A model generated the notes under the pieces. That model searched no databases, had not been told where the DNA came from, and saw only the letters and a list, made by a program, of their open reading frames with translations. A stretch of 64,000 nucleotides of DNA, from NCBI GenBank assembly GCA_002869845.2, contig NEWS02000008.1, forward strand, positions 151,828 to 215,827, in the 5' to 3' direction. The DNA is from Nitrospira sp. CG24B (GTDB lineage: Bacteria; Nitrospirota; Nitrospiria; Nitrospirales; Nitrospiraceae). Positions 26,511 to 35,145 of the stretch are shown here, piece by piece (positions within the stretch are counted from its first letter, which is position 1; every line of letters starts with the position of its first letter). Position numbers and translations under genes: made by a program.

Positions 26511-27521
26511 GTGAGAATACGATTCTTGTCCACCGATTCACTAGGTTGGCGATTGAGCCTCCTGCTACTCATGCTCGGTGGTCTGCTGGCATTACCGATC
26601 GGCTGTGCGACTGAGCGCGACAGCAGCCTCCGGCCCATCTTCGATGAGGGATGGCAACCCTGGCAGATACTTGAAACTCACACCGGGCGCGTGCTCCCGT
26701 TTTCAGAATTGATGACAAAGCTGAAACAGCACGACATCGTCTACCTGGGGGAGGAACACCACAATCCCTACCATATTGAGGCCGCGCTGAAAGTGTTGAA
26801 TCAATTGGTGGCTGATGGTATCGCGCCCACCATTGGGATGGAGATGTTCGGCTGGGACGGCCAACCGGCACTCGACGGCTACGTCGCAACCGATCAGCCA
26901 ATTACGAGCGAGTTCTTGGAACAGGTGCGTTGGAAACAAAATTGGGGTGGCGCGTTTGAAGATTACGCGCCATTGGTGACGTTTGCTCGAGAACGACGCT
27001 TGTCCGTCCGGGCGATGAACCCACCCAAACCCTTGATTCGTCGTGTCGTAAAATTAGGGCTTGCGCAAGCCAGGCAGGAGCCTGAATGGGCGCCGTGGGG
27101 AATCCTACAGGAGGATATCGTCGACGACCCCGCGTACCGCGAGAGGATTGTCGATCAGTTGGTACGGTGCCACGGAGGAAGCGAGGAGCACTTCCGAACG
27201 ATGTATGAGGCATCGATGGTCCGGGATGAGGGCATGGCAAGAACGCTGGTCATCACGCAAGAAGAATTTCGCCGCGAGAACGACGATCGTCGTCGTATGA
27301 TCGTGAGTTACACGGGAGGTGGCCATGTTCAATTTAACCTCCCTGTGCCGAAGCGAGTCGCCAGGCGACTGGGAGGCGACATCAAACAGGCTACGATTTA
27401 CATGACGTCGTTCGAGCCCAGTAAAACTGCCAATGTTCAGGCTCTCATGCAAGAATCTATTGCGGATTATATTTGGCTAACACCTATGAGCAAGTCCAGT
27501 TCAGCCAAACCCTGCCGGTAG
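26511..27521 (+). CDS. ChaN-family lipoprotein
   Basis: A 336-residue protein of the ChaN (PF04187-like) family: VYLGEEHHNPYHIEAAL, MEMFGWDGQPALDG and YTGGGHVQFNLPVP are typical. The GTG start at 26511 with AGGAG upstream opens a lipoprotein signal whose lipobox is at about residues 28-31 (LPIGC). ChaN-type proteins bind heme or iron at the cell surface; that role is only by family. A longer frame upstream is antisense to the neighbour and is rejected. Confidence 0.85.
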   Translation: MRIRFLSTDSLGWRLSLLLLMLGGLLALPIGCATERDSSLRPIFDEGWQPWQILETHTGRVLPFSELMTKLKQHDIVYLGEEHHNPYHIEAALKVLNQLVADGIAPTIGMEMFGWDGQPALDGYVATDQPITSEFLEQVRWKQNWGGAFEDYAPLVTFARERRLSVRAMNPPKPLIRRVVKLGLAQARQEPEWAPWGILQEDIVDDPAYRERIVDQLVRCHGGSEEHFRTMYEASMVRDEGMARTLVITQEEFRRENDDRRRMIVSYTGGGHVQFNLPVPKRVARRLGGDIKQATIYMTSFEPSKTANVQALMQESIADYIWLTPMSKSSSAKPCR

Positions 27522-27661
27522 GACCACGTCAGCGCCTTACTCTTCAGACCGTCAGATAACGCGGGGCAACACAAAACCGCTCAGTGCTTGACAGGATTCA
27601 CATCGCTCGGCACACTGACACCATCATGCTCAGTGATGGCGCAAAAGAGCTACGCACGTAA

Positions 27662-28561
27662 ATGCAAAAAAAAATTCCCTGCAGCGCTGAACGGCTCGGT
27701 TTGCTTGATCCTCAAATGATCCAGGCCGTCTCGGATACCTCGTCCTTTCAAATCGCTCATGAGTACTTGACTGCGAATCGCGTCCGTATCGTCGAAGCTG
27801 ATGATTCGCAAATCACGTCCGCTGTCGTCGGTCATGCTGGTCTATACGAGCAGACCATCCGACTGAAAGACGGCCACCTCGTCTCGAAATGCTCCTGCAC
27901 GCTTCCCGAAGAGCCGATGTGCCGCCATTGCATCGCGGTGCTGCTGGAATATCAGCGCTGGGCCCAGCCCCAGCCCTCACGCAAAGCAAAACCTGTAAAG
28001 GGATCGATCACGACACCTCCGGTCGCCCCTTCCGAGAACGGGAAAAGGACCACCCCGCACTCGGTCACGCCCGACGTGAAGCTGAGTGAGGTCATGGTCT
28101 TTTTGGAATGGCTGGAGCCTGCGACGAAAGCTCTTGCGCAGCAAGAGCCGCTTCCCAGTCCGCCTGCGCTCGGTCCCGGAGCAGCCCTGACGTGGATCCA
28201 AACGATTCGGAACCTTGACGAGCGACGTAGGGAAAATGAAGAGGTCATGACGAACCTCGAATCTCAGTTGAAAGACCGTGACGTGGATGTTGGACAACTG
28301 ACACAACAACTCCAGGCCTCTCTGCGGGAGGGCAATGCCGCGCAGGCCACCACTCAGGAACTTCAACGGGAAGTGGCCTCCTACAAGGAGGTGTTGGCTA
28401 CAGTCAGCAAGTTGACGACCGAGATCGTGCGACACGTCGGGCAAATGCGGGCGGTTACAGGCGATATGCTGCAGAAAGGCTCTCAGCTCGAGAAGCTTGT
28501 CGGCTCATTTAAAGATGTGGCTGAATCTCTTCAGTCAGCCATCGTGCTGCCTCCCCACTGA
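27662..28561 (+). CDS. SWIM zinc finger and coiled-coil protein
   Basis: A 299-residue protein. Residues ~78-91 show CSCTLPEEPMCRHC, a SWIM-type zinc finger (C-x-C-xn-C-x-H). A Pro-rich linker follows, then a coiled coil of about 100 residues (RENEEVMTNLESQLKDRDVDVGQLTQQL and onward). SWIM fingers bind nucleic acid or proteins. The start codon is followed by a run of nine A bases (27666-27674). No known full-length family is recognised. Confidence 0.75.
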   Translation: MQKKIPCSAERLGLLDPQMIQAVSDTSSFQIAHEYLTANRVRIVEADDSQITSAVVGHAGLYEQTIRLKDGHLVSKCSCTLPEEPMCRHCIAVLLEYQRWAQPQPSRKAKPVKGSITTPPVAPSENGKRTTPHSVTPDVKLSEVMVFLEWLEPATKALAQQEPLPSPPALGPGAALTWIQTIRNLDERRRENEEVMTNLESQLKDRDVDVGQLTQQLQASLREGNAAQATTQELQREVASYKEVLATVSKLTTEIVRHVGQMRAVTGDMLQKGSQLEKLVGSFKDVAESLQSAIVLPPH

Positions 28562-28682
28562 TTGTGCGTTGACCTGTCCCTACGCCGATTCTCCCACAAC
28601 CGGCTTCCTCTTGCTTCTCCCAGCCAACATTCAGTATGATTTGCCCCACTTTTTTGTCTGCAGATTTAGAAAGGGGCAGAAG

Positions 28683-28871
28683 ATGAAACGGCTACTTTCA
28701 CAAACAGGTCTGTTCATGGGAGCTTTGCTGGTCCAGGCTTTACCAGCGTTAGCGAACGCTCCAGCAGGGGAAGGGGCTCCTGATTACAGCGGAATTAGCG
28801 GTATATACTATACGCTGATCGGAGCGATCCTCGCGTACGGCGTCTACGACACGTTTTTTAAGAAGTCGTAA
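28683..28871 (+). CDS. Small exported/membrane peptide
   Basis: A 62-residue protein with AGAAG just before the ATG. Residues 1-24 form a signal peptide (ALPALANA), and a second hydrophobic helix (IYYTLIGAILAYGVYDTFF) fills the C-terminus. It would be a small single-span membrane protein. The gene is short but well placed: upstream the SWIM gene has ended, and downstream an opposite-strand gene begins. No family recognised. Confidence 0.65.
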   Translation: MKRLLSQTGLFMGALLVQALPALANAPAGEGAPDYSGISGIYYTLIGAILAYGVYDTFFKKS

Positions 28872-28946
28872 GGAATAGGGCTTCGTTGACCCGCCTTTTG
28901 TAACCTTGTCTAGCATTGTGCGGGTTCTAACCGAGTTATCTTGCCT

Positions 28947-29645
28947 TCAACTCTGCTTATGAGGGGCCATGGGTTTGTGTGCCCGCTCATTCAGTAATGG
29001 CCTGAGCACTCTCAGTACCTGCGCCACGATGACCTCGTACCCTTCCTTGGTTGGATGAATACCGTCAGCCTGATTCAACGCGGATGAACCACCCACCCCT
29101 TCAAGAAAAAATGGGATGAGGAGAAGCTGGCACTCTTTGGCCAGCATCCGGTACATGGCTTCGAAGCTGGCCGTGTAGTCCTGTCCGTAATTCGGCGGCA
29201 GCTTCATCCCGGCCAAGACCACCGTCGTACCGGATTCCTGTAATTGTCGGATGATCTGACGGAGATTACTTTGTGTTTGATCCACGGGAAGCCCTCGAAG
29301 ACCATCGTTCGCACCCAATTCGAGTATCACCAGCTCAGGCTTGTTGTTCAGAATCCAGGGTACGCGTCGAAGTCCGCCGGCCGTTGTATCGCCGCTCACA
29401 CCGGCGTTGATCACCCGATAGTGGTAGCCGAGGCTATCAAGTCGGCGTTGAAGTTGAGCTGGGTAGGATTCATCGGCCTGCACCCCAAGTCCGGCGGTAA
29501 GACTGTCACCAAACGCCACGATACGGGGCCTCGTGTCTGATGCTGAGGTGGAGGCGCCATTCGAGACCAACGGCCAGAGTAGAACCACGAACATCAGCAG
29601 CGAAATCAGATGAAGTCGTCGTGATAGTGGCATATCGTGATACAA
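28947..29645 (-). CDS. GDSL esterase/lipase, TesA-like
   Basis: A 232-residue protein with a signal peptide (about residues 1-30) and the four blocks of the SGNH family: GDSLTAG (Ser), the Gly in GVSGDTTAGGL, GANDG (Asn) and DGIHPTKEG (Asp/His). It is a periplasmic thioesterase/lysophospholipase of the TesA type. It is divergent from the ABC genes (about 75 bases), as in the tesA/ybbA/ybbP locus of proteobacteria. Confidence 0.9.
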   Translation of the reverse strand: MYHDMPLSRRLHLISLLMFVVLLWPLVSNGASTSASDTRPRIVAFGDSLTAGLGVQADESYPAQLQRRLDSLGYHYRVINAGVSGDTTAGGLRRVPWILNNKPELVILELGANDGLRGLPVDQTQSNLRQIIRQLQESGTTVVLAGMKLPPNYGQDYTASFEAMYRMLAKECQLLLIPFFLEGVGGSSALNQADGIHPTKEGYEVIVAQVLRVLRPLLNERAHKPMAPHKQS

Positions 29646-29719
29646 AACTAGCTCACATCCTTCCAGACGGTATAATATCGTCCAATGTTTCTCTCTTACT
29701 CAAGAAGTGAAGATTGTTC

Positions 29720-30496
29720 ATGATCAGCGTCAACCACATCTCGATGGTTCTACCAGCCGCAGGCCGTCCTGTCACGATTCTTGATCGCATCACCTTTGAC
29801 ATCCCGGCCAAGCAGACGGTCGCGATTGTGGGGCCTTCAGGAAGCGGCAAATCGACATTGCTTGGGTTGATGGCCGGCCTCGATCGGCCAACCACCGGAT
29901 CCATTCAGCTCGATGGAATCGATATCACAGCGATGGGTGAAAGCCAGATGGCCCGATTTCGACGTGAAAAAGTCGGCTATATCTTTCAATCCTTCCATCT
30001 TATCCCCACGCTAACGGCCATCGAGAACGTGGCAGTTCCCCTCGAACTCAGTGGCGAGCGGCGCGCTGATGAACGGGCCGCCGAATTGCTGGCTGCGGTT
30101 GGGTTGTCCAGCCGTATGGAACACTATCCAGTCCAATTATCCGGAGGGGAACAACAACGAGTCGCCGTGGCCCGCGCCTTTGCCTGCCGTCCGCCCATCT
30201 TATTGGCCGATGAACCGACCGGTAATCTGGATAGTTCCACCGGTGCCCATGTCATTGCGCTGCTGCTCTCACTGCATCGCGATCATGGAACCACACTCGT
30301 GCTCGTGACGCACGATACCACTCTGGCTTCATCGATGCAGCGCGTGCTGTCCCTCCGTGACGGGCGTTTGGAGTCTGATTCCATGCCCTCGCATTCGGGA
30401 TCGATCAGTGACGTCACAACGGATTCTCCACGCAAGAATCACGCTGTTCCCGCCAATCGATCACGCTCTGATTCTGCGCCCGAATCCCGCCCATGA
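29720..30496 (+). CDS. ABC transporter ATP-binding protein (YbbA-like)
   Basis: A 258-residue protein with Walker [10 protein letters not shown], signature [10 protein letters not shown], and Walker [13 protein letters not shown], typical of the MacB/LolD/YbbA group. The ATG at 29720 is preferred; a TTG six bases upstream is also in frame. It overlaps the permease gene by four bases (ATGA), so they form a pair. About 30 extra residues of low complexity end the protein. Confidence 0.9.
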   Translation: MISVNHISMVLPAAGRPVTILDRITFDIPAKQTVAIVGPSGSGKSTLLGLMAGLDRPTTGSIQLDGIDITAMGESQMARFRREKVGYIFQSFHLIPTLTAIENVAVPLELSGERRADERAAELLAAVGLSSRMEHYPVQLSGGEQQRVAVARAFACRPPILLADEPTGNLDSSTGAHVIALLLSLHRDHGTTLVLVTHDTTLASSMQRVLSLRDGRLESDSMPSHSGSISDVTTDSPRKNHAVPANRSRSDSAPESRP

Positions 30497-33162
30497 CATC
30501 CTTCATCATCAACATGGCGTGGCGAGAAACGCGCGCGGCATGGCGACACTTTCTCTACTTCTTGGTCTGTATTGCAATCGGCGTAGGCGCATTGACCGGG
30601 GTCTCTCTTTTTGGAACACAGGTTGAACAGGCCGTGACCAAGGAAGCGCGAGGCCTGCTCGGAGGCGACCTTGAAGTCCGACTTTCTCGCCCGATTAGCT
30701 CCACAGGCCAGGAAGTGCTGGAGGCGTTGACCGATCGTGGAGTCGCCCTCACCCACGTCAGCGAGCTCGTTGCGATGGCCGCAAGGGCTGGATCATCCGG
30801 AAGTGGACAACCGACACAGATCATCGAGCTCAAAGCCGTCGAACCTCAGTATCCGTTGTATGGCACGCTCCGACTGGAGCCACAGAGCGACTTCGTGGAC
30901 CTCCTTCGCCAGCAAACGCGCCGGTGCCCAGACCGTACCTGTTTTGGAGTGGTCGTGCAGGAATCTCTCCTGATCCGGATGGGGCTCACGGTGGGAGATC
31001 AACTCAGAATCGGACAAGGGCTGTTCATCATCACCGGGGTAGTCAGGACGGAACCGGATCGCATGGCTAATGCCTTCAGCCTTGGCCCCCGTGTGTTGAT
31101 GTCACGAGAGGGGCTTCGTACAGCGGAGTTGATCAAGGTCGGCAGCAGGGTGCGTGAACGATATCTACTGAAAGTCCCAAGCACTATGGCGCCTGAGCCG
31201 TTGCTCTACGAATTGAGGGAACGACTTGCGCTCGACGCTGCCCGCGTGTCCAGTTACCGAGACGCACAGCCGCAGCTGAAGCAGTCGTTGGAACAGCTGA
31301 CGCGCTATTTGGGCTTGATCGGATTGACGGCGCTGTTTGTAGGAGGCCTGGGGGTCGCCACATCGGTTCATGCCTTTGTGCGAGAAAAGCTCCATACGAT
31401 CGCCATCTTGAAGACAGTCGGCGCAGATTCTTCTACGATCATCCAGACCTATGGGGTACAAGCCATGCTCCTTGGGCTGGGTGGAAGCTTGGTTGGTCTG
31501 ATGATCGGCGTGCTGCTCCACCAAGGACTTCCGTGGATGATCGCAGCGCTGATGGCATCGGATCTTCTTGACCAATTGGGATTCACTCAGGGTGGGATCA
31601 CGCTTCCCGTGGCTCCCTTGGCCAAGGGATTGGCCTTGGGTATCCTATCGACGCTGCTGTTTACATTGTGGCCATTACTGACGATTCGTGACATCAAGCC
31701 GGCTCGGATTTTTCGCCGTGATGTCGCCCCGCTTGCCCCCTCCAGTGCCTCAGACCGGACCCGATGGTGGATGTTCTGGAAGAGGCTTGACCCAGCAAAG
31801 GCCATCACGTCGATCGGTATCGGCCTGGGATTGGCGCTCTTATCGATCTGGCAAGCGAACTCCTGGAGAGTAGGTCTGCTCTTTATCTTCGCGTTTGCCG
31901 CCGCGGTGCTGCTGTTAGGAGCCTCAGCCCATCTGGTACTCGGCGCCCTTAAGAACGGACCACGCCCTGAGGCGCTCATCCTTCGCCAGGCGCTTGGGAA
32001 CGTGGTGCGACCGGGTAACCAGGTCGTGAACATCACGATTGCCATCGGAATCGGCGTGATGGTGGTGACCACGGTTTCACTCGTTGAACGATCGCTCCTC
32101 GCGCAGGTCAGTGAGAATCGCCCGACCGACTCACCAACATTTTTCTTCATCGATATCCAGCCCGATCAAGCGGAAGGATTCGTCAGTCTCTTGCACCAAC
32201 GGTCCAGCGATCAGGCCCCCAAGCTGACCCCGTTGGTGCGATCACGACTCGCCGGTCTGAAGGGGGAACCGGTCAAAATCGAAGCGACGTCGGAGGAGGA
32301 AGAGCAGAAAGAGAAAGCCGCCCAGAAAGAAGAACGGCGGAAGAAGTGGTACCTGACACGCGAGTACGTCCTGACGTTCCTCCATGACCTTCCCAAAGAC
32401 AACAAAGTCGTTCGGGGCGAGTGGTGGAAACCGGGACAGGTCTTTACCAAACCGCTGATCTCGATCGAGGAGGATGCGGCGAAGCAACTTGGTCTCACAG
32501 TCGGAAACACCCTTGAGCTCGATATACAAGGAACACCCATCACTGGAGAGATCAGCAGCATTCGACAAGTGGAGTGGGGGAACTTCTCGACCAACTTCTA
32601 CATGATCTTTTCTCCGGGCGCCCTCGATGGAGCTCCGCATACCTATGTGGCCACCGTTCGTGTCGCCCCGTCCGAAGAGGTGGCCTTACAGCAAGCGGTC
32701 GTCGCATCCTTTCCTAATGTGACAGCCATCAATATGGGCGACGTCCTCGACAGTTTTGCGAAGGTATTGGATCGACTGTCCCTCGCCATTCGTGCTGTTG
32801 CGCTGTTCTGTATTCTGTCCGGAGGCCTGGTGATGGCTGCGGCCCTGGCGGCGACACGCTATCGCCGGTTGTACGAGTCAGTCATTCTGAAAGCCCTGGG
32901 TGCAACTCGCAGCATGATCGCACGTTCATTTGCAGTCGAATATGCGTTGTTGGGGGCCTTGGGTGGGTTGCTCGGCTGTGCGCTGGCCAGTGTGCTGTCG
33001 TGGGCTGTTCTGGAGACCGTATTTGATCTCTCTTGGAACCTTCAACCAGCCGTTCTGGCTGTGGGTGTCATAGCGACGATCATACTCACCCTGCTGGTGG
33101 GCTTCCTCAGCACCTATCGAATTCTCGGCCAGCCGCCGTTGTCCGTGCTTCGGCAGGAGTAA
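30493..33162 (+). CDS. ABC transporter permease (FtsX/YbbP-like)
   Basis: An 889-residue protein with two FtsX-type membrane parts: an N-terminal helix at 12-40, helices at about 265-300 and 310-430, and a second set near 480-540 and 760-880. Large periplasmic domains lie between. A highly charged insertion (Glu/Lys/Arg-rich, about residues 597-617) sits in the second one. Together with the ATPase gene it forms a mechanotransmission-type ABC system as in YbbAP, associated with envelope or lipoprotein functions. Substrate unknown. Confidence 0.9.
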   Translation: MTSFIINMAWRETRAAWRHFLYFLVCIAIGVGALTGVSLFGTQVEQAVTKEARGLLGGDLEVRLSRPISSTGQEVLEALTDRGVALTHVSELVAMAARAGSSGSGQPTQIIELKAVEPQYPLYGTLRLEPQSDFVDLLRQQTRRCPDRTCFGVVVQESLLIRMGLTVGDQLRIGQGLFIITGVVRTEPDRMANAFSLGPRVLMSREGLRTAELIKVGSRVRERYLLKVPSTMAPEPLLYELRERLALDAARVSSYRDAQPQLKQSLEQLTRYLGLIGLTALFVGGLGVATSVHAFVREKLHTIAILKTVGADSSTIIQTYGVQAMLLGLGGSLVGLMIGVLLHQGLPWMIAALMASDLLDQLGFTQGGITLPVAPLAKGLALGILSTLLFTLWPLLTIRDIKPARIFRRDVAPLAPSSASDRTRWWMFWKRLDPAKAITSIGIGLGLALLSIWQANSWRVGLLFIFAFAAAVLLLGASAHLVLGALKNGPRPEALILRQALGNVVRPGNQVVNITIAIGIGVMVVTTVSLVERSLLAQVSENRPTDSPTFFFIDIQPDQAEGFVSLLHQRSSDQAPKLTPLVRSRLAGLKGEPVKIEATSEEEEQKEKAAQKEERRKKWYLTREYVLTFLHDLPKDNKVVRGEWWKPGQVFTKPLISIEEDAAKQLGLTVGNTLELDIQGTPITGEISSIRQVEWGNFSTNFYMIFSPGALDGAPHTYVATVRVAPSEEVALQQAVVASFPNVTAINMGDVLDSFAKVLDRLSLAIRAVALFCILSGGLVMAAALAATRYRRLYESVILKALGATRSMIARSFAVEYALLGALGGLLGCALASVLSWAVLETVFDLSWNLQPAVLAVGVIATIILTLLVGFLSTYRILGQPPLSVLRQE

Positions 33163-33268
33163 AAGAAGCAATAGCTACAGCCGCCTGCGCATTCCCTTCC
33201 GGCGGTTCATGTGATAAGCCCCCTCCGCTGTTGTATAACCAAGATCGATTCACCTTGTAGATTCTTCT

Positions 33269-34321
33269 ATGAGACCTTGGCTGGTTATAATCCTGGTGAG
33301 TGGGTGCTTTGGCCTTACAGGTTGCTTCGAGAGGATTGTGGAGCCAGTTGACGTATTCGGTAACGTGAAACAAGGAGCGCTCTACAGTTCAGCTTCAAAG
33401 ATGATTGATGACTGGTACGCGGTCGAAGCGATTGATACACAAACCTTTGCTATCAATGAACCAAAATCTTCCCAGTACAATACATCCTATCTGATTGTCG
33501 GTGATGCGCGGGCCATCGTGTTCGATGCAGGCAGCGGCGAACGGCTTCCCGGATCTCGATCCATGCGCGAGGTCGCTGAGCAATACACAGACAAACCGAT
33601 CACGCTCATCCTGTCGCACTTTCATTATGACCACATTTACGACGCTGCTACATTCGACGGCATCACACTCATCGACCGTCCAGAAATCCGCACCAGCATC
33701 AAAAATGGTGTCTTTACGATTGACCCATGGGAATCGCTCGATTCGGAATGGAGATCACTCAAGGTGGCGGCCATCATCGCCGATGGCAATGTGATGGATC
33801 TGGGAGGTCGCAAGCTCGACGTCCTCAACCTGCCTGGACATACCACGGAGTCAATGGTCTTGTTCGATAGAGCCCGCAATCAAGTCTTTGCCGGTGATTT
33901 CATTTACCGCCATCTCGGTGGAATCATTGCCTTTGCGCCGGGATCTGATCTCGTGGCGTACAAGGCAAGCAGCAAGCGGTTGTTGCAACTCACCAACCCC
34001 GACACGCTGTTTTTTGGCGCACACGGCATTCCAAGATTCGGTCGTGATTGGCTGACACTACTGGATAGCGAACTCGACAAGATTATTCGGGGTGAAGCGG
34101 AATACCGATATGTCACCCACTATCTCGCCCCTGTCATTCCCTGGCGGGTGTATCAGAATGGCGAGCTATACATCTACACCACACCCCTGGTCGATCCACC
34201 GTTACTCTGGTCCAAATGGATGCTGCTGGTATTGGGAACTGTGAGCGTACTGGCATGCTCTTTCCTCCACCTGATTGCGCACTGGTCTTTCGCTACTATC
34301 GGAAAGAAAGTGGGTAGGTAG
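33269..34321 (+). CDS. MBL-fold metallohydrolase lipoprotein
   Basis: A 350-residue protein with a lipoprotein signal (lipobox LTGC, about residues 16-19), the zinc site LSHFHYDHIY (about 114-123), LPGHTTESM, and AGDFIYRH. A C-terminal hydrophobic segment (about 316-336) could anchor it as well. It is a periplasmic-facing metallo-beta-lactamase-fold hydrolase; substrate unknown. The gene ends 99 bases before a convergent PilZ gene. Confidence 0.8.
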   Translation: MRPWLVIILVSGCFGLTGCFERIVEPVDVFGNVKQGALYSSASKMIDDWYAVEAIDTQTFAINEPKSSQYNTSYLIVGDARAIVFDAGSGERLPGSRSMREVAEQYTDKPITLILSHFHYDHIYDAATFDGITLIDRPEIRTSIKNGVFTIDPWESLDSEWRSLKVAAIIADGNVMDLGGRKLDVLNLPGHTTESMVLFDRARNQVFAGDFIYRHLGGIIAFAPGSDLVAYKASSKRLLQLTNPDTLFFGAHGIPRFGRDWLTLLDSELDKIIRGEAEYRYVTHYLAPVIPWRVYQNGELYIYTTPLVDPPLLWSKWMLLVLGTVSVLACSFLHLIAHWSFATIGKKVGR

Positions 34322-34420
34322 CCCGATGGCGCGAGTGCTTGTGCTGCAAAGCACCGCTTAGAATCGTGAGAAAAGAAGTGGCCGGTTGGGCAAAACCATC
34401 CGATCTGCTGTGGCACCACG

Positions 34421-34924
34421 CTAGCCTGATGGCAAGAGTTCGGGCAGCCAGACATCGATGAGCTGACGAATGCGCCGCTCATCACCGCGATGAAGCTTGG
34501 TGAAACGCAGGCCAATCGCGCCATCAGCTATGGAGCGCACCACTGCCTCCTCAATCGTCACCGGGAATGAACTGTCTGAATGCTGGAACTCCAGTTCCAG
34601 TCGCGAGCCAATCCTCATTGGCGCAGTGGAACGAATTCGGCATCCACGAATCGACAGATTATCGATCACGCCCTCATGCCCTAGTCGGGAAGAGGGTGAG
34701 GATCGTCGAGATTTGAACCAGACCGGGAAGGACACCTCGACGCGATCGAAGCTGCGACGGGGATTGGGCGTGCGACGACCGAGAAATGTTCGGAAGCGGT
34801 CGGCGCAGAGCTGGCACCGAAACGGATAGATCGTCAGACCACCCAGCAGAACATCAGAAAGAGATTTTCTAGCCGCGAGGCGGATTTTGCTCGCCCCGCA
34901 AGCGGGACAACTGAGAGTAGACAT
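34421..34924 (-). CDS. PilZ-domain protein with a zinc-ribbon N-terminus
   Basis: A 167-residue protein. Residues 5-45 have two Cys pairs (CPACG and CQLC), a small zinc ribbon. The rest fits PilZ: RRSFDRVEVSF at the start and DNLSIRGCRIRS in the middle, the pattern of c-di-GMP binding (RxxxR and DxSxxG). The start at 34924 (ATG) is preferred over an in-frame TTG upstream. It may bind c-di-GMP; an output partner is not seen. Confidence 0.8.
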   Translation of the reverse strand: MSTLSCPACGASKIRLAARKSLSDVLLGGLTIYPFRCQLCADRFRTFLGRRTPNPRRSFDRVEVSFPVWFKSRRSSPSSRLGHEGVIDNLSIRGCRIRSTAPMRIGSRLELEFQHSDSSFPVTIEEAVVRSIADGAIGLRFTKLHRGDERRIRQLIDVWLPELLPSG

Positions 34925-34939
34925 GGAATTTCCCAACAA

Positions 34940-35145
34940 AACTTACGTGGTATTCTAACGTGCCGCTAGGCAGCCGACAACCTGGGGAAATCACTAGGCC
35001 GGATCTCCAATAAAACCTGGGTGACCAGATACCTCCCGTAATGATGGACTTAATAGAAATAGCGGAGTAGTGCCTGTAGGCTGAATTCTCAGCGCAGCCA
35101 TTTGATGTAGAACCATTTATGGCAGAGCGTCTGTCTCTTATGCAT
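34940..35145. other. Short intergenic region
   Basis: Nothing recognisable lies between the PilZ gene and the 3' end of the aminopeptidase gene. Confidence 0.4.
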
